From Diadophis punctatus similis (lineage: Eukaryota > Chordata > Lepidosauria > Squamata > Dipsadidae): a stretch of 64,000 nucleotides of DNA. This document shows, piece after piece, positions 34,201 through 45,110 of this stretch (within the stretch, counting starts at the first letter, position 1; the number at the start of each line of letters is the position of its first letter). The notes beneath the pieces were generated by a model. That model was not told the DNA's origin, ran no database searches, and was given only the letters and a program-made list of their open reading frames with translations. The position numbers were made by a program, and so were the translations under genes. The stretch is taken from NCBI GenBank assembly GCA_023053685.1, contig JALIGW010000002.1, positions 171,632,430 through 171,696,429 on the forward strand, given 5' to 3'.

Positions 34201-36154
34201 TATTAGCTTGTGAAAAAGAACAGTTTGTAGCATTTCAATCCTTATTTCCGTTCAGTCCTTACCAGTCAGATTCAAACATAAGCCCTTAAAATTACAGTAC
34301 TGAGCCTTTTACTCTTTTAGAATGATGTATAACTTTTTAACTAGCAAGTGGGATGACCACATCAGTCTGGACAACTCAATATTTAGCCCTGACCAAATGC
34401 AAATCAGAAAGAGGCAAATTGCAAGGGAAATGACAATAATACAACCATGATTTGTCCTTAAAAGCAGCTCCAGCCAGCTTCATGAAATGCATTTAGGAAG
34501 ATTACTTGTCACTTTGCTTGTTTAGTACCACAAATAGAATTTAACAGCTGGGAAAAAGAGACAGTTTAAGAATACGTTTTATTGGACATTTCATCGTCCT
34601 TGCCTCTGTCATAGTTTATAGCTTGACTTGCTCTCCTGCTCTTGTCGTATGTAATTAAGGTATTCCTTTTGCTATATGTGCCTTAATAATGCTGTGTTGT
34701 CTGTTGTATCAGGACTCTGGGCACCTACTCTGTATCTGGAAACAACTAAAAGTGTCAACCTGATTATGCAGCTTTGCAAATGGAAAGCCTACTCTGAGCA
34801 ACATCAACCTCCCAAAGCCACCTGAGGACTCCTCCTCATTTGTATTCTCCGGGCTTCACTGATGAATGCCGGTTTCCTTTTAGCCATTTGCAGCTTAGCC
34901 AACACGGAGTTTAAAGCTTGAAGGATTTCACAAGCAGTGACCTACAAATCCCTTTCCCGATCAGCATGCTGCCTTGCCATATTGAATAATATCCCCCCCG
35001 TTTTAGTTTGCTGGCCTCAGACTTATTATTTCATGTAGAGAAACTAATGTTTCTCTACATTAGTCTTAATTTTCCATTCACTGGCCCAGGTACCTAGAAA
35101 GTTCAAATCCCTTGTTCATTGTTATTTGCTCCTTCTCCAATTCATGTCGCCCTCAGATGTTGATATTCTTCCTATTCTTATTCTCCCTTGCATTACAAAT
35201 GAATTCATCCTGTCTTGAGTTCTCATCTGGGAACTCTTGGAGGAATATTTCTGATCAAGGGTCCAAGATTTCACTCAAGCTGCTATTAATGGATATTGCC
35301 TGGCAAAAGTCTACTGTTCATAGCGACCTGGTGAAGTGAGAATTAATATTCCATGACTTCCACTGAGCGAGAAGACTAATCATCACCATCACCAACAAGA
35401 ATTTTATTTTTAAATAAATAGATATGTAGATATTTTTAGACTAGGTAGATTCTGAGGAATAGCCAAAATGATATAACCATAGTGAAAAAAAGTTCCGATT
35501 TTTCTGATAAGTAGTTGCTCAAAAACTGATGACACAGTTGTTTTTAGACAAGATTCTGTGATCTTACGATGGTTATTGGTATGGTGGGCAACCTCTGTTG
35601 ATACATAAAGCCTATCAGATCATTTTTAGGACCTCTGGAAATAGGGAATATACTGAGGATACTTCCATACAGCTGTTGCTTTTGCCCTTTCCAACTTACT
35701 AACAATTGCACTCACTTTACTACCCAATCAGCTCCGTCAAGGCATAGGTATTTCCCTAAGCCGGCCATGTCAGAGTGTTAAAAACATTACACAACCACCT
35801 GCAACCACCTTTATTCTTTCTTCTGCATTTGATATTGGGGTGGGGGTGGGGAATCCCACTCACACGCAGGAAGGAGCAAAGCTGCTCCTCAGATTAATTG
35901 GGAGGGAGGTGACTGTAGCAAGGTGCATTGGGATCTTGAGGGAGGGTGGAAGTGGGGGCCATCACTGGGAAGGTTCGAGCCCAGGCTCTATTACAAGGAA
36001 GTTTGTGAACCACAAACTATCCCTGTTATTATGCTTGGGGGTATTGCTGTCTGATGTGTTCCATCCCCAAAATACAAAAAGGTGTATTCCAATAATTTAT
36101 AATTGCCATTTTAACTTTGGTAACTTTAACAGAGATTTAAGGTAGCAGTACTAC
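34201..36154. other. Unique non-coding DNA, no gene seen
   Basis: No transposon or exon recognised. The block 34560-35350 has mixed composition, few simple repeats and a perfect hairpin at 35033-35060. GGGTGGGGGTGGGG near 35836 is a short G-rich run. Confidence 0.5.
35033..35060. repeat. 12-bp perfect hairpin with TAAT loop
   Basis: Arms 35033-35044 (ATGTAGAGAAAC) and 35049-35060 are exact inverted copies around TAAT. Confidence 0.85.
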
Positions 36155-36255
36155 TGTAATGCGCTCTACATGGGGCTACCCTTGAAGAGTATCTGGAGAC
36201 TTCAACTGGTGCAAAATGCGGCTGCGCGTGCTGTGGCGGGTGTTTCAAGATACAC

Positions 36256-37351
36256 TAAGGTGACCAGACGTCCCGATTTTGGCGGGACACACCCGCTTTT
36301 TCACCATTTGTCCCGCGTCCCGCCCGCCCTCTTAAAAAGTCCCGATTTTTTAAAACAATGCCCGACTAGGGCATTCTTTCAAAAAATCGGCCTGCAGGCA
36401 CTCGAGGATGGCCAGGTTGGGCCCAGCCGCAGCAGCAGCAGCAGCAGGCCCTCTCAAAATCGGGACATCTGGTCACCTTACATTTAGTCCTCTGGTGAGC
36501 TTTTACCCTTTTTTTTTACTACCCGGAAACAGCGCTAGCAGCGCATTACCAGGGTGCGGGCAACCACGGCTTGCCATTCTCCAACCAAGAGCTTCAGCGG
36601 TTCCCTGTGCGCATGTCTCCCTGTCGCGCGTTCCCAATTTGCGCCTGCGTGGAGCGCCTGGCTGGCCGTCAGCCTTTCTTTTGGTCAGGCCCATTGCAAG
36701 GCAGCTCCACCCAGGGTGCGGGCAACCACGGCTTGCCATTCTCCAACCAAGAGCTTCAGCGGTTCCCTGTGCGCATGTCTCCCTGTCGCGCTGTTCCTCC
36801 GGGTGTGCTAAAGTGCTCGAGTTTTTTCTCTCTCACACACACATGCACAACCTTCCAACGACCGGGTCGGACTGGATCTCCCAGCACGACTTCCCGGTCG
36901 TTGGAAGGTTGTGCATGTGTGTGTGAGAGAGAAAAAACTCGAGCACTTTAGCACACCTGGAGGAACAGCGCGACAGGGAGACATGCGCACAGGGAACCGC
37001 TGAAGCTCTTGGTTGGAGAATGGCAAGCCGTGGTTGCCCGCACCCTGGTAATGCGCTGCTAGCGCTGTTTCCTGGTAGTAAAAAAAAGGGTAAAAGCTCA
37101 CCAGAGGACTAAATGGAAAGGCCTCGGCCCCCAAAGGAAATTTAGGTTTTGCAGATACCAGGAAGGGAGGTAGGGGAGAAAGCATCACGTGAACCCGGCA
37201 CCCCGTCCTGCCTGCCCCGCCCCGTACTCAGTTCTTGACTTTTGCCCTCTGCGCATGCGCAGCGTTCTGCACATGCGCAGAGGGCAAAATTCAAATGGCG
37301 CCGAGGCGGCCCCCCCCGTCCCGCTTTTAAAAAAAAAATCTGGTCACTTTA
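36256..37351. mobile_element. 1.1-kb foldback hAT-type unit with 8-bp TSD
   Basis: Outer ends TAAGGTGACCAG and, inverted, TAAAGTGACCAG; perfect duplication AGATACAC at 36248-36255 and 37352-37359 in L2. A third terminus (ATCTGGTCACCTTA) lies at 36467-36480, so 36256-36480 alone looks like a complete 225-bp element. The rest is a large palindrome (36481-37115) plus a GC-rich right part with GCGCATGCGCAG repeated inverted at 37252-37281. No transposase ORF. Confidence 0.88.
36481..37115. repeat. Near-perfect palindrome with an extra tandem block
   Basis: Outer arms 36481-36550 and 37046-37115 pair; inner arms 36711-36866 and 36893-37045 pair; the spacer is 26 bp (36867-36892). The left arm has an extra block of about 161 bp (36550-36710) whose first 79 bp (CAGGGTGCGGGCAACCACGG onward) repeat at 36712-36790, so the left arm holds two copies and the right arm one. 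Confidence 0.9.
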
Positions 37352-37600
37352 AGATACACCCACGTAACACCTATACTCCACCAGTTGCATTGGGACATGG
37401 CTCTTCCTGCAGGCGGGGTTCTGAGACAACTTCATCTTGCTCTCCCCCATGTATGTATGATTTTGTATGCTTTTTAAAATGCATTTTAAATTGTTTTAAA
37501 TTATATTGTTTAGTGGTTCTTCAAATGTTGTACGCCGCCCTGAGTCCTCAGGGAGTAGGGTGGCATATAAGAATCCTAAATAAATAAATAAATAAATAAA

Positions 37601-38507
37601 TGTGATTTTGCCTTAGATTCTTTGATGACAATTGATCAATTGATCAATGTATTGTATTGCCGATCTGTGAGCAACATTTCCCATTTGCCAGTCCTGAAAT
37701 ATGTTATATCACAACTTCCATTGTTCCCAACCATCCCAAACATTCTGATTTGTTTCAGAATGTGCCCCAGTTGGAAGGATAAGATATAATGTGCATTGAA
37801 GAACAGGGCCTGAGCAAGGGCTATTATTAAATTCAGGTTTAACAATTCAACCTATCATGTTTAATGGTTTTTACCCCCAAGTAAGAATTCCTACAGTCTA
37901 TTATGCAAAACTTTCCATACATTTTTGTTAGCTCTTCACCTTAGCCTGCCTTGATTTTGTGGCTTCTGTGAGATCAAAAGTATCCCCCCCCCGAAACTCA
38001 CTGTTAAAACAAATGCACCTTACCTGGACAGGTGGGTGGGGTAAGTTCATTTGCTTTAGCTCTCCTATGTTTACTGTCTGGGACCAGGACAAGCATGAGA
38101 GAAAATGTAAAAGCAGTGTAACATGGTACAAGTGACATTTTGATTCAGTTTAGAATTCTCTCCCCTTCCCCAAATCCAGTATTCTTCATATGGCTTGTAA
38201 TGGCTAACCAGTTCTGAGTCTGAGCTGAATTGTTCCCTCATTAGTATTAGGGTGAAGTGAGAATAGAAATGTTATCATTTGGGAATTCCATTTATTGTTA
38301 AAATGTCTGTTTTTATTTGTGCTTTTGAAAATTCAGAAACAGGTGAAAGCCTGTTACGCTTCCTGTCCCCCAAGTTTAATATTTAGGAACAGGCCCAAGT
38401 TATATGTCTGAAGAACCAAAATAAGCCCTCCATACAATGCATTTCTGGATCTTAAGCTGTCCATGTGTCATTTGTGAGCAGCTTTCTGAGTTTATAGGGC
38501 TTATATT
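37601..38507. other. No gene seen
   Basis: Unique AT-rich sequence with a TTGATCAATTGATCAA palindrome at about 37630-37646. Confidence 0.5.
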
Positions 38508-38706
38508 TGTTGTTGTTCAGTTGCTAAGTTGTGTCTGACTCTTCAGGACTCCATGGACCCTAGCACATCAGGTACCTCTTGGAGTTTGCCAAATTCACGT
38601 TCATTGCATTGAGGTTACTATGTAACTATCTCATCCTCTGCCATACCCATCTCCTTTTGCCTTCAATCTTTCCCAACCATCAGGGCCTTTTCCAATGAGT
38701 CCTCTC
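38508..38706 (-). mobile_element. Bov-B LINE 3' end (antisense)
   Basis: TTGTTGTTCAGTTGCTAAGT, GTGTCTGACTCTTC, CTATCTCATCCTCTGCC, CTTTTGCCTTCAATCTTTCCC and CAGGGCCTTTTCCAATGAGT follow the reverse complement of the Bov-B 3' end in order. It directly adjoins a CR1 on the other strand. Confidence 0.92.
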
Positions 38707-38974
38707 TTCTCATTGGAGAGCAACGAAGATGATTAGGAGACTGGAGGCTAAAACATGTAAAGAACGGTTGCTGGAATTGGGCATGTCTAGCTTAATGAAA
38801 AGAAGGACTAGGGGTGACATGATAGCAATGTTCCTATATCTCAGGGGTTGCCACAAAGAAGAGGGAGTCAAGCTATTCTCCAATCGGGCAGGACAAGAAG
38901 CAATGGATGGAAAGTAATCAAGAAGAGAAGCAACCTACAACTAAGAAGAAATTCCCTGACAGCTAGAACAATCA

Positions 38975-39492
38975 CTACACAAAATTATCTGCTACAACAT
39001 CCTACCTGTCAATGACTACTTCAGCTTCAACCGCAACAACACATGAGCACACAATAGATACAAACTTAAGGTAAACCGCTCCAGACTCGACTGCAGAAAA
39101 TACGACTTCAACAACAGAGTGGTCAATGCCTGGAATGCACTACCTGATTCTGTGGTTTCATCCCCTAACCCCCATAACTTTAACCTTAGACTGTCTACTG
39201 TTGACCTCACCTAGTAGTGGGTTGTAAAATATTTTGCCACCAGTTTGCGCATGCGCAGAAGCATCCTGGGTGGGTGGGCGGAGCCTCCCGCCACCAGCGC
39301 TACCGGTTCTAAGAACTGACTCGAACTGGGAGCAACCCACCGCTGACCTCACCCCATTCCTAAGAGGTCTGTAAAGGGTGTGCATAAGCGCATCAACGTG
39401 CCTACCGTCCCTGTCCTACTGTCCTCGTTTATTTGTATCCATTTCCTGTATTCATAATCATGTTTATACTTATATCCGTTAAACTTGACAAA

Positions 39493-39559
<67 letters not shown>

Positions 39560-39585
39560 ATAGATAAATAAATAAATAAATAAAT
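38975..39585 (+). mobile_element. CR1-like LINE 3' end nested in CR1
   Basis: Same family as 15541-15990: worn coding for CRKYDFNNRVVNAWNALPDS and NFNLRLSTVDLT, then, after the hAT insertion, CCATTCCTAAGAGGTCTGTAA and a 3' UTR ending in about 24 AAAT units (39489-39585). A G-to-A type change in the AAAT array gives one AGAT. Confidence 0.85.
39212..39345. mobile_element. hAT-type MITE with 8-bp TSD in nested LINE
   Basis: Ends TAGTAGTGGGTTG and, inverted, CAGCGGTGGGTTG; perfect duplication ACCTCACC at 39204-39211 and 39346-39353. It is the third layer here: hAT in LINE in CR1. Confidence 0.9.
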
Positions 39586-39735
39586 CTTGCCTCCAGAAGT
39601 TGTGAATGCTCCAACACTGGAAGTTTTTAAGAAGAGATTGGACAACTATTTGTCTGAAATGGTATAGGATTTCCTGCCTGAGCAGGGGGTTGGTCTAGAA
39701 GACCTCCAAGGTCCCTTCCAACTCTGTTATTCTAT

Positions 39736-40403
39736 TCTAATTATATGGATATGGTGGCCAAAGTATTTGAGCTTCAACTCATATTACACTTTATGGCCAA
39801 GAGCTAGCCTGCTGTTTTTCCTTTAAGGGACATGTTCGCATACTTGAACATGGAATGTTAAGTTTCCTGAACATAAGCAAATGTCTATTTCAAGATTGTA
39901 CCATTGCATTGGAAATGGTCCTCATCTAATCCTAGTTGGAAAGGAAATAACTTTGGGAAACATGCTTCAGTAAAGAGGAAACTGGACAGGAGGGGGGAGG
40001 AGCTTAACCTTCCCCATTGTTAGCATTATTGTTCTTTTAGCAATTGAATCCTTATATGTGTACAAGTAAAGTTTTAATTTCATGTATTGCTTATTTTGAT
40101 TGCCCAAGCAGTTCTAAATTACAGAACTCTGATTTCTAGTTTACTTTTGTCTTTGATAAAAAAAAACTAGGTCTAGAATGAAGCAAATAAAATTTTTAAA
40201 TAGGGGATATATTTCCAAAACCTTTTTTAAAGGCACAGTTGAATAAAACAACACCCACAATTTCATTTTAGAAGAAAAAGAAGAAAGAAATGAGTAAAAG
40301 CTGGTTGAAAATTTAGGCTTATTCCTTTCCCCCCCTTGTAATCTGAATATATAAAGCCACACGCTCCTGAATGGCTTCAATGTGATCATTTAAAAACAAA
40401 ATG
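39736..40403. other. No gene seen
   Basis: Unique AT-rich sequence. The minus-strand frame at 40141-40389 has no recognisable domain. Confidence 0.5.
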
Positions 40404-40955
40404 AGAGCCAGATTGATATAATGATTAAGGAAACAGGCGAGAACAGGAGATCACGAGTTCTAGTTCCACCTTGGGCACAAAGGCAGCTGGGTGACCTTGG
40501 GCCAGTCACTTTCTCTCAGCCCTAGGAAGGATGCAATGCAGGGGTGGGTTCCTACCGGTGCGCACCACTACGTGCACACCGGTAGCGGCCCGCTGGTGAC
40601 GTAATTTTTATTGGAATTTTTGGCGATTTTGTCGGGTTTGGATGGCTTCTCTTCATCCTCTGCTTTGGGAAAAAGCCCTCCTGCCCACCCTCGGGTTAAT
40701 ACTGACCTTTATTTCTTCATCTGAAGCACAGCTGAGCACCTCCTCAGCTGTGTTTCTGCCTGAAACGTCCTTCTGAGCATGCACGGAAGTAAAATCGCTT
40801 CATGTGACGCGCGTGAAACATTGCGATGCACACCAGTAGCAAAGGTAACTGGAACCCTCCCCTGATGCAATGGCAAATCACTTTTGAAAAATCTTGCCAA
40901 GAAAACTGCAGGGACATATTCAGACAGTCTGAGAGTTGGACACGATTGAATGGAA
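40404..40955 (+). mobile_element. Sauria SINE, split by a hAT MITE
   Basis: The head has a tRNA-like A box (GATATAATGATTAAGG) and B box (CACGAGTTCTAGTTCC); the body is TTGGGCACAAAGGCAGCTGG and GTGACCTTGGGCCAGTCACT; the 3' part after the insertion, GCCAAGAAAACTGCAGGGAC and GAGAGTTGGACACGATTGAA, matches the Bov-B 3' end. This is the known arrangement of Sauria SINEs, which use the Bov-B machinery. Without the hAT it is about 220 bp. Confidence 0.92.
40539..40864. mobile_element. hAT-type MITE with 8-bp TSD in Sauria SINE
   Basis: Ends CAGGGGTGGGTTCC and, inverted, CAGGGGAGGGTTCC; perfect duplication ATGCAATG at 40531-40538 and 40865-40872. Same family as 13720-14060. Confidence 0.93.
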
Positions 40956-41694
40956 GGGAGGGAAAAAAAACCCCAAGACAGAGTTGTTGCTTACAGACCA
41001 TGTTAAACCATAATGCGATTTGTTTAATTTGTTTAAAGTGTGGATCCAAAGTTTAGAGTTAGGTGTGCACCCAGTCATTAGGATTGGTTCAACAAACCAT
41101 AGCATGTCAGCCTAATCTAAGTATTGTCTCTTTTGCCAGATAAACTAATTTGAAAACATGTAATATGTTTCCTGTTTTTTTTTCTACATTTCTCCTCTTT
41201 GTTTCTTTAGCATTTTACTAAGTATTCGCTCAATTTGCATTGCCAGCTGGGCCCAGACATGGGTACCAATGCCTAATTGAAACAGGCAGGGGCTTGGAGG
41301 TTCCAGGATTTTTTCCTTTATATAGAAATAGAGACATAAGGAAGCAGTTTGGATACAGTATAAGCCAGGCCTTCAGAACAGATGAGCACTTCGACTTTGA
41401 GAGCTTTAACCTCCCTGATTTTTAAAATATTCTTTCTTGGGTGAATCTCCCCCCTCCTCAAGTTTTAGCATGGCAAGGCTTTCTGTATTTGATGTATTGT
41501 TCCCATCTAGATTTCTGTTTGCTAGCTAGTGAAAACTTACTGACTCATTTTTTTCAGATATGCTGAGAATAGTGCAATGGGAATTTAGAAGTGATTTGTC
41601 TTCTATTTATCAGGAATCTTAGACAGTTGTAGCAATATCAGTTTGTAAATCCAAAGTTAGGTGTCCATTTCTATTTGAACTGGGCAGTTAAATC
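40956..41694. other. No gene seen
   Basis: Unique sequence, no transposon or exon recognised. The 61-codon frame at 41240 shows no domain. Confidence 0.5.
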
Positions 41695-41702
41695 CTTTAG
41701 GG

Positions 41703-41837
41703 CAGGGCTGTCAAACTCGCGGCCCGCGGCCCGGATGCGTCACGCACTGGCCACGCCCACACCCGATTTAGCGAAGGGGAAAAAAGCTGTGATACATCAC
41801 GTGACGATGCTGTGATGACGCGAGTTTGATACCTGTG
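41703..41837. mobile_element. hAT-type MITE, worn TSD
   Basis: Ends CAGGGCTGTCAAACTCG and, inverted, CACAGGTATCAAACTCG. Flanking octamers CTTTAGGG and CTCTAGAG agree at 6 of 8 positions. GC- and CpG-rich interior. Confidence 0.75.
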
Positions 41838-42093
41838 CTCTAGAGCATCTCCATGGACTATTTTCAAATGTTGAGGGAAACGAGGGGAAACCCACAGGAA
41901 CATTTTCTTGGGCTACAAGAGAAGAGATGAAGTCTATATGCAGTAAACATATAAATAATTGTAACTATCTGAATCTGCATAGCACATTAAGCCACAAAGC
42001 CTGGTTTATAGTCCACAAAGTCTGAATGCACAATCATGCTAAGTCAGAAACATACTAAGAAGAATGTCTATGGAGATTCTCAGTCATCTAGGT

Positions 42094-42519
42094 CAGTGAT
42101 GGTGAACCTCTTTTTTCTTGGATGCTAAAAGCGTGCGCGCACTATCACGTGCGCATGCGTGCCCACACCCATAATTCAATGCCCCCCATGCAACCTCCCC
42201 CCTGTGCATGCACGCGTGACCCCCCTGTGCTGCCTCACCCCCCATGCATGTGCGCATGACCCCCATCCCCTACTGCCCCATTTCCCGATTTCCAGTAGAC
42301 CTGGTAGGCCCATTTTTTGCCCTCGCCAAGCTTCAGAGACTTTCTTGGAGCCTGAGGAGGGCAAAACCACCCTCCCCCCATAGCCTCCGCGCAAGCCAGA
42401 AATCAGCTGGCCGGTGCACACATGCGCGCTGGAGCTGAGCTAGGGCAACGGCTCGTGTGCCGGCAGATATGACTCTGCGTGCCATCTGTGGCACGTATGC
42501 CATAGGTTCGCCATCACGG
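42094..42519. mobile_element. hAT-type MITE with 8-bp TSD
   Basis: Ends CAGTGATGGTGAACC and, inverted, CCGTGATGGCGAACC; perfect duplication ATCTAGGT at 42086-42093 and 42520-42527. Same family as 26366-26789 in the other orientation. Confidence 0.92.
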
Positions 42520-42630
42520 ATCTAGGTGATAATTGTCTCAAAGGTCCTTTTTCAAAAGGCAACTGGACTGTTTTTCCTTGAGGAAGAAGGAAAGCTTCAC
42601 TGATGAAGCTTCTTGGATGAGAAGCAAAAC

Positions 42631-42921
42631 CAGAGATGGGATTCAGCAGGTTCTGACCAGTTCTGGAGAACCGTAGCAGAAATTTTGAGTAGTTCGGAGA
42701 ACCAATAAATACCACCTCTGACTGGCCCCGCCCCAATCTATTCTCTGCCTCCCGAGTCCCAGCTGATCGGGAGGAAATGGGGATTTTGCAGTAACCTTCC
42801 CCTGGAGTGGGGAGGGAATGGAGATTTTACAGCATCCTTCCCCTGCCGCACCCACCAAGCGACACCACGCCCACCAAGCCACGCCCACATAACCTGTAGT
42901 AGTTTTTGAATCCCACCACTG
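42631..42921. mobile_element. hAT-type MITE, 7/8 TSD
   Basis: Ends CAGAGATGGGATTC and, inverted, CAGTGGTGGGATTC; flanking octamers AGCAAAAC and AGGAAAAC differ at one position. CCACGCCCACCAAGCC repeats near the right end match the element at 10854. Confidence 0.85.
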
Positions 42922-43065
42922 AGGAAAACGTCTTCTTCCACAAGGCAAAACAGTCCAGTTGCCATTTGAAAAACCGTTTTCGAGAATACTAGGAAGAAGT
43001 TGAAGTATAGCCTTGGCCCTTGTACAAAACCCAACCAGTCTCCAATACTGGCATTGAGACAGCAA

Positions 43066-43926
43066 CTTCTATTATATAAGTTTTTATCAGTCACCAAGAG
43101 AAATGTCTCATTTTGCCCAAAAGAATACAACATCTCTTTGTGATCTCTTTGTCACAGCCGGGGTGGGGTGGGGACGACTCATCAGCACATATACCTGATG
43201 TATGTCTTTGTTCTATAAAAATCTGTGGCACACCAACCGTTTGATAGAATGCAGAAAAGCTTCTCTCATTCCACCTTTCTCTTTTCCCTCCACCTCTTTG
43301 ACATACTGTTTTCCTTCTGTAGATAACAATCTGAGTGATAGAGGCAACAATGCTTGACCTACCAAATAAATTATTTTATTTTATAGTTAAATAAACAATA
43401 GCTACCAATATATGGGTCAACAATTGCTATGAACTGATCCAGGATGCAGTATAGATCAGAGCAGAAGAGTTGTTTTTTTTTAAAAAAAATGAGGTTTTGT
43501 CAAGGTGGTGATCTGCTCAGATATAATGTCTGTCAACAAAGAGAACCAGTAAGACGACATACAGATTATATTGTTACTCTGTGGTAAGATGGGTTGCCAA
43601 TACATTTTATAAATAAATAAAATATTATTTGGTATTGCATTTGGAATTTGAGTGGTAATGATACTTTGGAAAGAGAAGCCCTGTTCTTTTCTCCCTTCTC
43701 CCACTGTCTCATAGCTGACATTTTGGCTTCAGGAGAAGCTGTTATAGATCTGGGGAACTGGGCTTTGAGTAGAAATGATTTACCCCCACATCAGGTAGAG
43801 ATTTGTGCTGACACATTAATTCAATTGGAAGATATATAGAGATTAATTCTAATGTCAAAGATTTCTTCAGACATTTCAACAAGGAATGTTACGAACGTGG
43901 AGCTATTTATGATGTTATAGGCAATT
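43066..43926. other. No gene seen
   Basis: Unique sequence with a short G-rich run at about 43161-43173. No transposon or exon recognised. Confidence 0.45.
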
Positions 43927-44118
43927 AAGAGCCATGGCGGTGCAGTGGTTAGAATGGAGTACTACAGGCTAACTCACTGCTAACTCCAGGAGTTTGATTC
44001 TGAGCAGCTCAAGGTTGACTAAACCTTCCATTCTTCCAAGGTCAGTAATATGCTGACTCTGTAAAGCACTTAGAGGGAGCTGTAAAGCATTGTGAAGTGG
44101 TATATAAGTCTATAAATA
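43927..44118 (+). mobile_element. tRNA-derived SINE with L2-type tail
   Basis: A box TGGCGGTGCAGTGG, B box GGAGTTTGATTCTG, then GCTCAAGGTTGACTAAACC, GCTGACTCTGTAAAGC and TGTGAAGTGGTATATAAGTC. A deletion removes the GAGGACCC part present in the copy at 46935. Confidence 0.82.
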
Positions 44119-44188
44119 TAATTCACCCAGAATGAAAAATATACATATATCTTAATTTCCCTTATCTAGAAGATTAAAAAAATAGGGT

Positions 44189-44671
44189 TGTTGCCATAGA
44201 ATACATTTTCGGACCAGCTAAGCCAAACCTGTGCGGTAAATGACTCTAAGACACTTTTACAGGTATAGACTTCAGTTTTAATCACACTACAGGTAAGTGC
44301 TCAGTCCATGCCGAACCAATTTAGGCTAAAGTCAGCACTGAGAGCATCCGCCTCTCAGTGCTATTTATGCAATTCCCCACCATCACCCCCACCAAACCAC
44401 CATCCGGCGTTGTAAGCCCTTCCCCTCTCAGCTGTTCAGCGGCTCCATATGGATTCAAATGGTCTTTTTCCCGCTACAGCTTCAATCCGCTTGGTTTTCA
44501 CTGCGCGTCAGCCAACATGACATCATTCAGTGTCGCCAGGCTTCTGAACTGCTACTACATGCTATTACCACCCCGCCTGTTCCCCGCAGTCCATTGTGTT
44601 GACTAACGTCGCGCCTTGCTTTCAGTGTCTCCCACTCCCTCCAGGTATATGTGTTGAGCCCTGGCACAACA
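44189..44671 (-). mobile_element. Ty3/gypsy chromovirus 3' LTR (antisense)
   Basis: 483 bp with inverted ends TGTTG...CAACA. On the minus strand it has a GCATAAATAG TATA box (44361-44370) and starts directly after a purine-rich AGAGAGGAGCC tract at the end of pol. It follows a chromodomain integrase relic, so it is the 3' LTR. A 25-bp piece of the other LTR (GACCAGCTGAGGCAAACC) remains at about 45153-45178. Confidence 0.75.
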
Positions 44672-45110
44672 GGAGGCTCCTCTCTACCAGGGGTCCACCT
44701 GCAAGAGACAAAGCAGAGGGGTTAGCAACATTCGAATGGGCCCCAATGGGCCCTGGTTTGTGTGGATACCATCGATGGAACCGCCTTATTAGTCATTCAG
44801 CTTTGATGTCATGCACCCCCCCCCATGTAGCCTCCGTAAACGGATACCCTTTCTAGCACACCAGATATTGGAGGTTACCCCGAAATAGTCTGGAGTCAAG
44901 GATTTCATCTACCTCGTAATGTCCATGTATATGGGACCAGGGGGTGTTGGAAGGGCTCGGCTTACTTCCACAGGCTTAAGTAGACTAATGTGGAAGACGG
45001 AATGGACCTTTCCTAATAAGGGTGGTAATTTCAAAGCCACCGTTACAGGATTAATCACCCGAGTTACTGTAAATGGGCCGAGATATTTAGGACCTAACTT
45101 TTTACTGGTT
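44672..45110 (-). pseudogene. Chromovirus integrase C-terminus and chromodomain
   Basis: On the minus strand, in broken frames: [20 protein letters not shown], then VFHISLLKP (the conserved integrase C-terminal block), then the chromodomain with [11 protein letters not shown] and GYPFTEATW, and after a frameshift near 44815 RRFHRWYPHKPGP. The order matches Ty3/gypsy integrases that end in a chromodomain, which directs insertion to modified histones. At least one stop and one frameshift make it dead. All upstream pol domains are absent. Confidence 0.8.

Larger units (their letters stand above)
36155..37600 (+). pseudogene. L2 LINE C-terminus, split and deleted
   Basis: 36155-36255 gives MGLPLKSIWRLQLVQNAAAR, a block of L2 ORF2. 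It resumes after a 1.1-kb hAT unit at 37352 with ACACCCACGTAAC...CCAGTTGCATTG, then jumps over an internal deletion near 37394 to ACATGGCTCTTCCTGCAGGC and the tail CCTCAGGGAGTAGGGTGGC with AAAT repeats (37575-37600). It belongs to the same family as 22172-22710. Confidence 0.85.
38707..39735 (+). mobile_element. CR1 3' end, host of two nested insertions
   Basis: 38710-38975 encodes RRLEAKTCKERLLELGMSS and MKRRTRGDMIAMFLYLRGC, the CR1 C-terminal region. It resumes at about 39588 with CTTGCCTCCAGAAGTTGTG, CTGGAAGTTTTTAAGAAGAG and the closing 3' tail TTCCAACTCTGTTATTCTATTC. The gap is filled by a second LINE (38975-39585), itself holding a hAT MITE. About 14 bp of the CR1 target seem lost at the junction. 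Confidence 0.87.
42060..43065. repeat. Unclassified old repeat split by two hATs
   Basis: Pieces at 42060-42093, 42528-42622 and 42930-43065 flank two hAT elements. An inverted pair is visible: 42550-42592 (AAAAGGCAACTGGACTG, CCTTGAGGAAGAAGG) and 42930-42972 (CTTCTTCCACAAGG, CAGTCCAGTTGCC). GATGAAGCTTCTTGGATGAG with AAGCAAAAC, and GAAAACGTCTTC, recall the ATGAGAAGCGAAACGTC phrase common in vertebrate repeats. Confidence 0.55.

Noticed and set aside
36408..37188. Several overlapping frames of 100-170 codons with near-identical peptides on both strands
   Set aside because: The repeats come from the palindrome and its tandem block, not from a protein.
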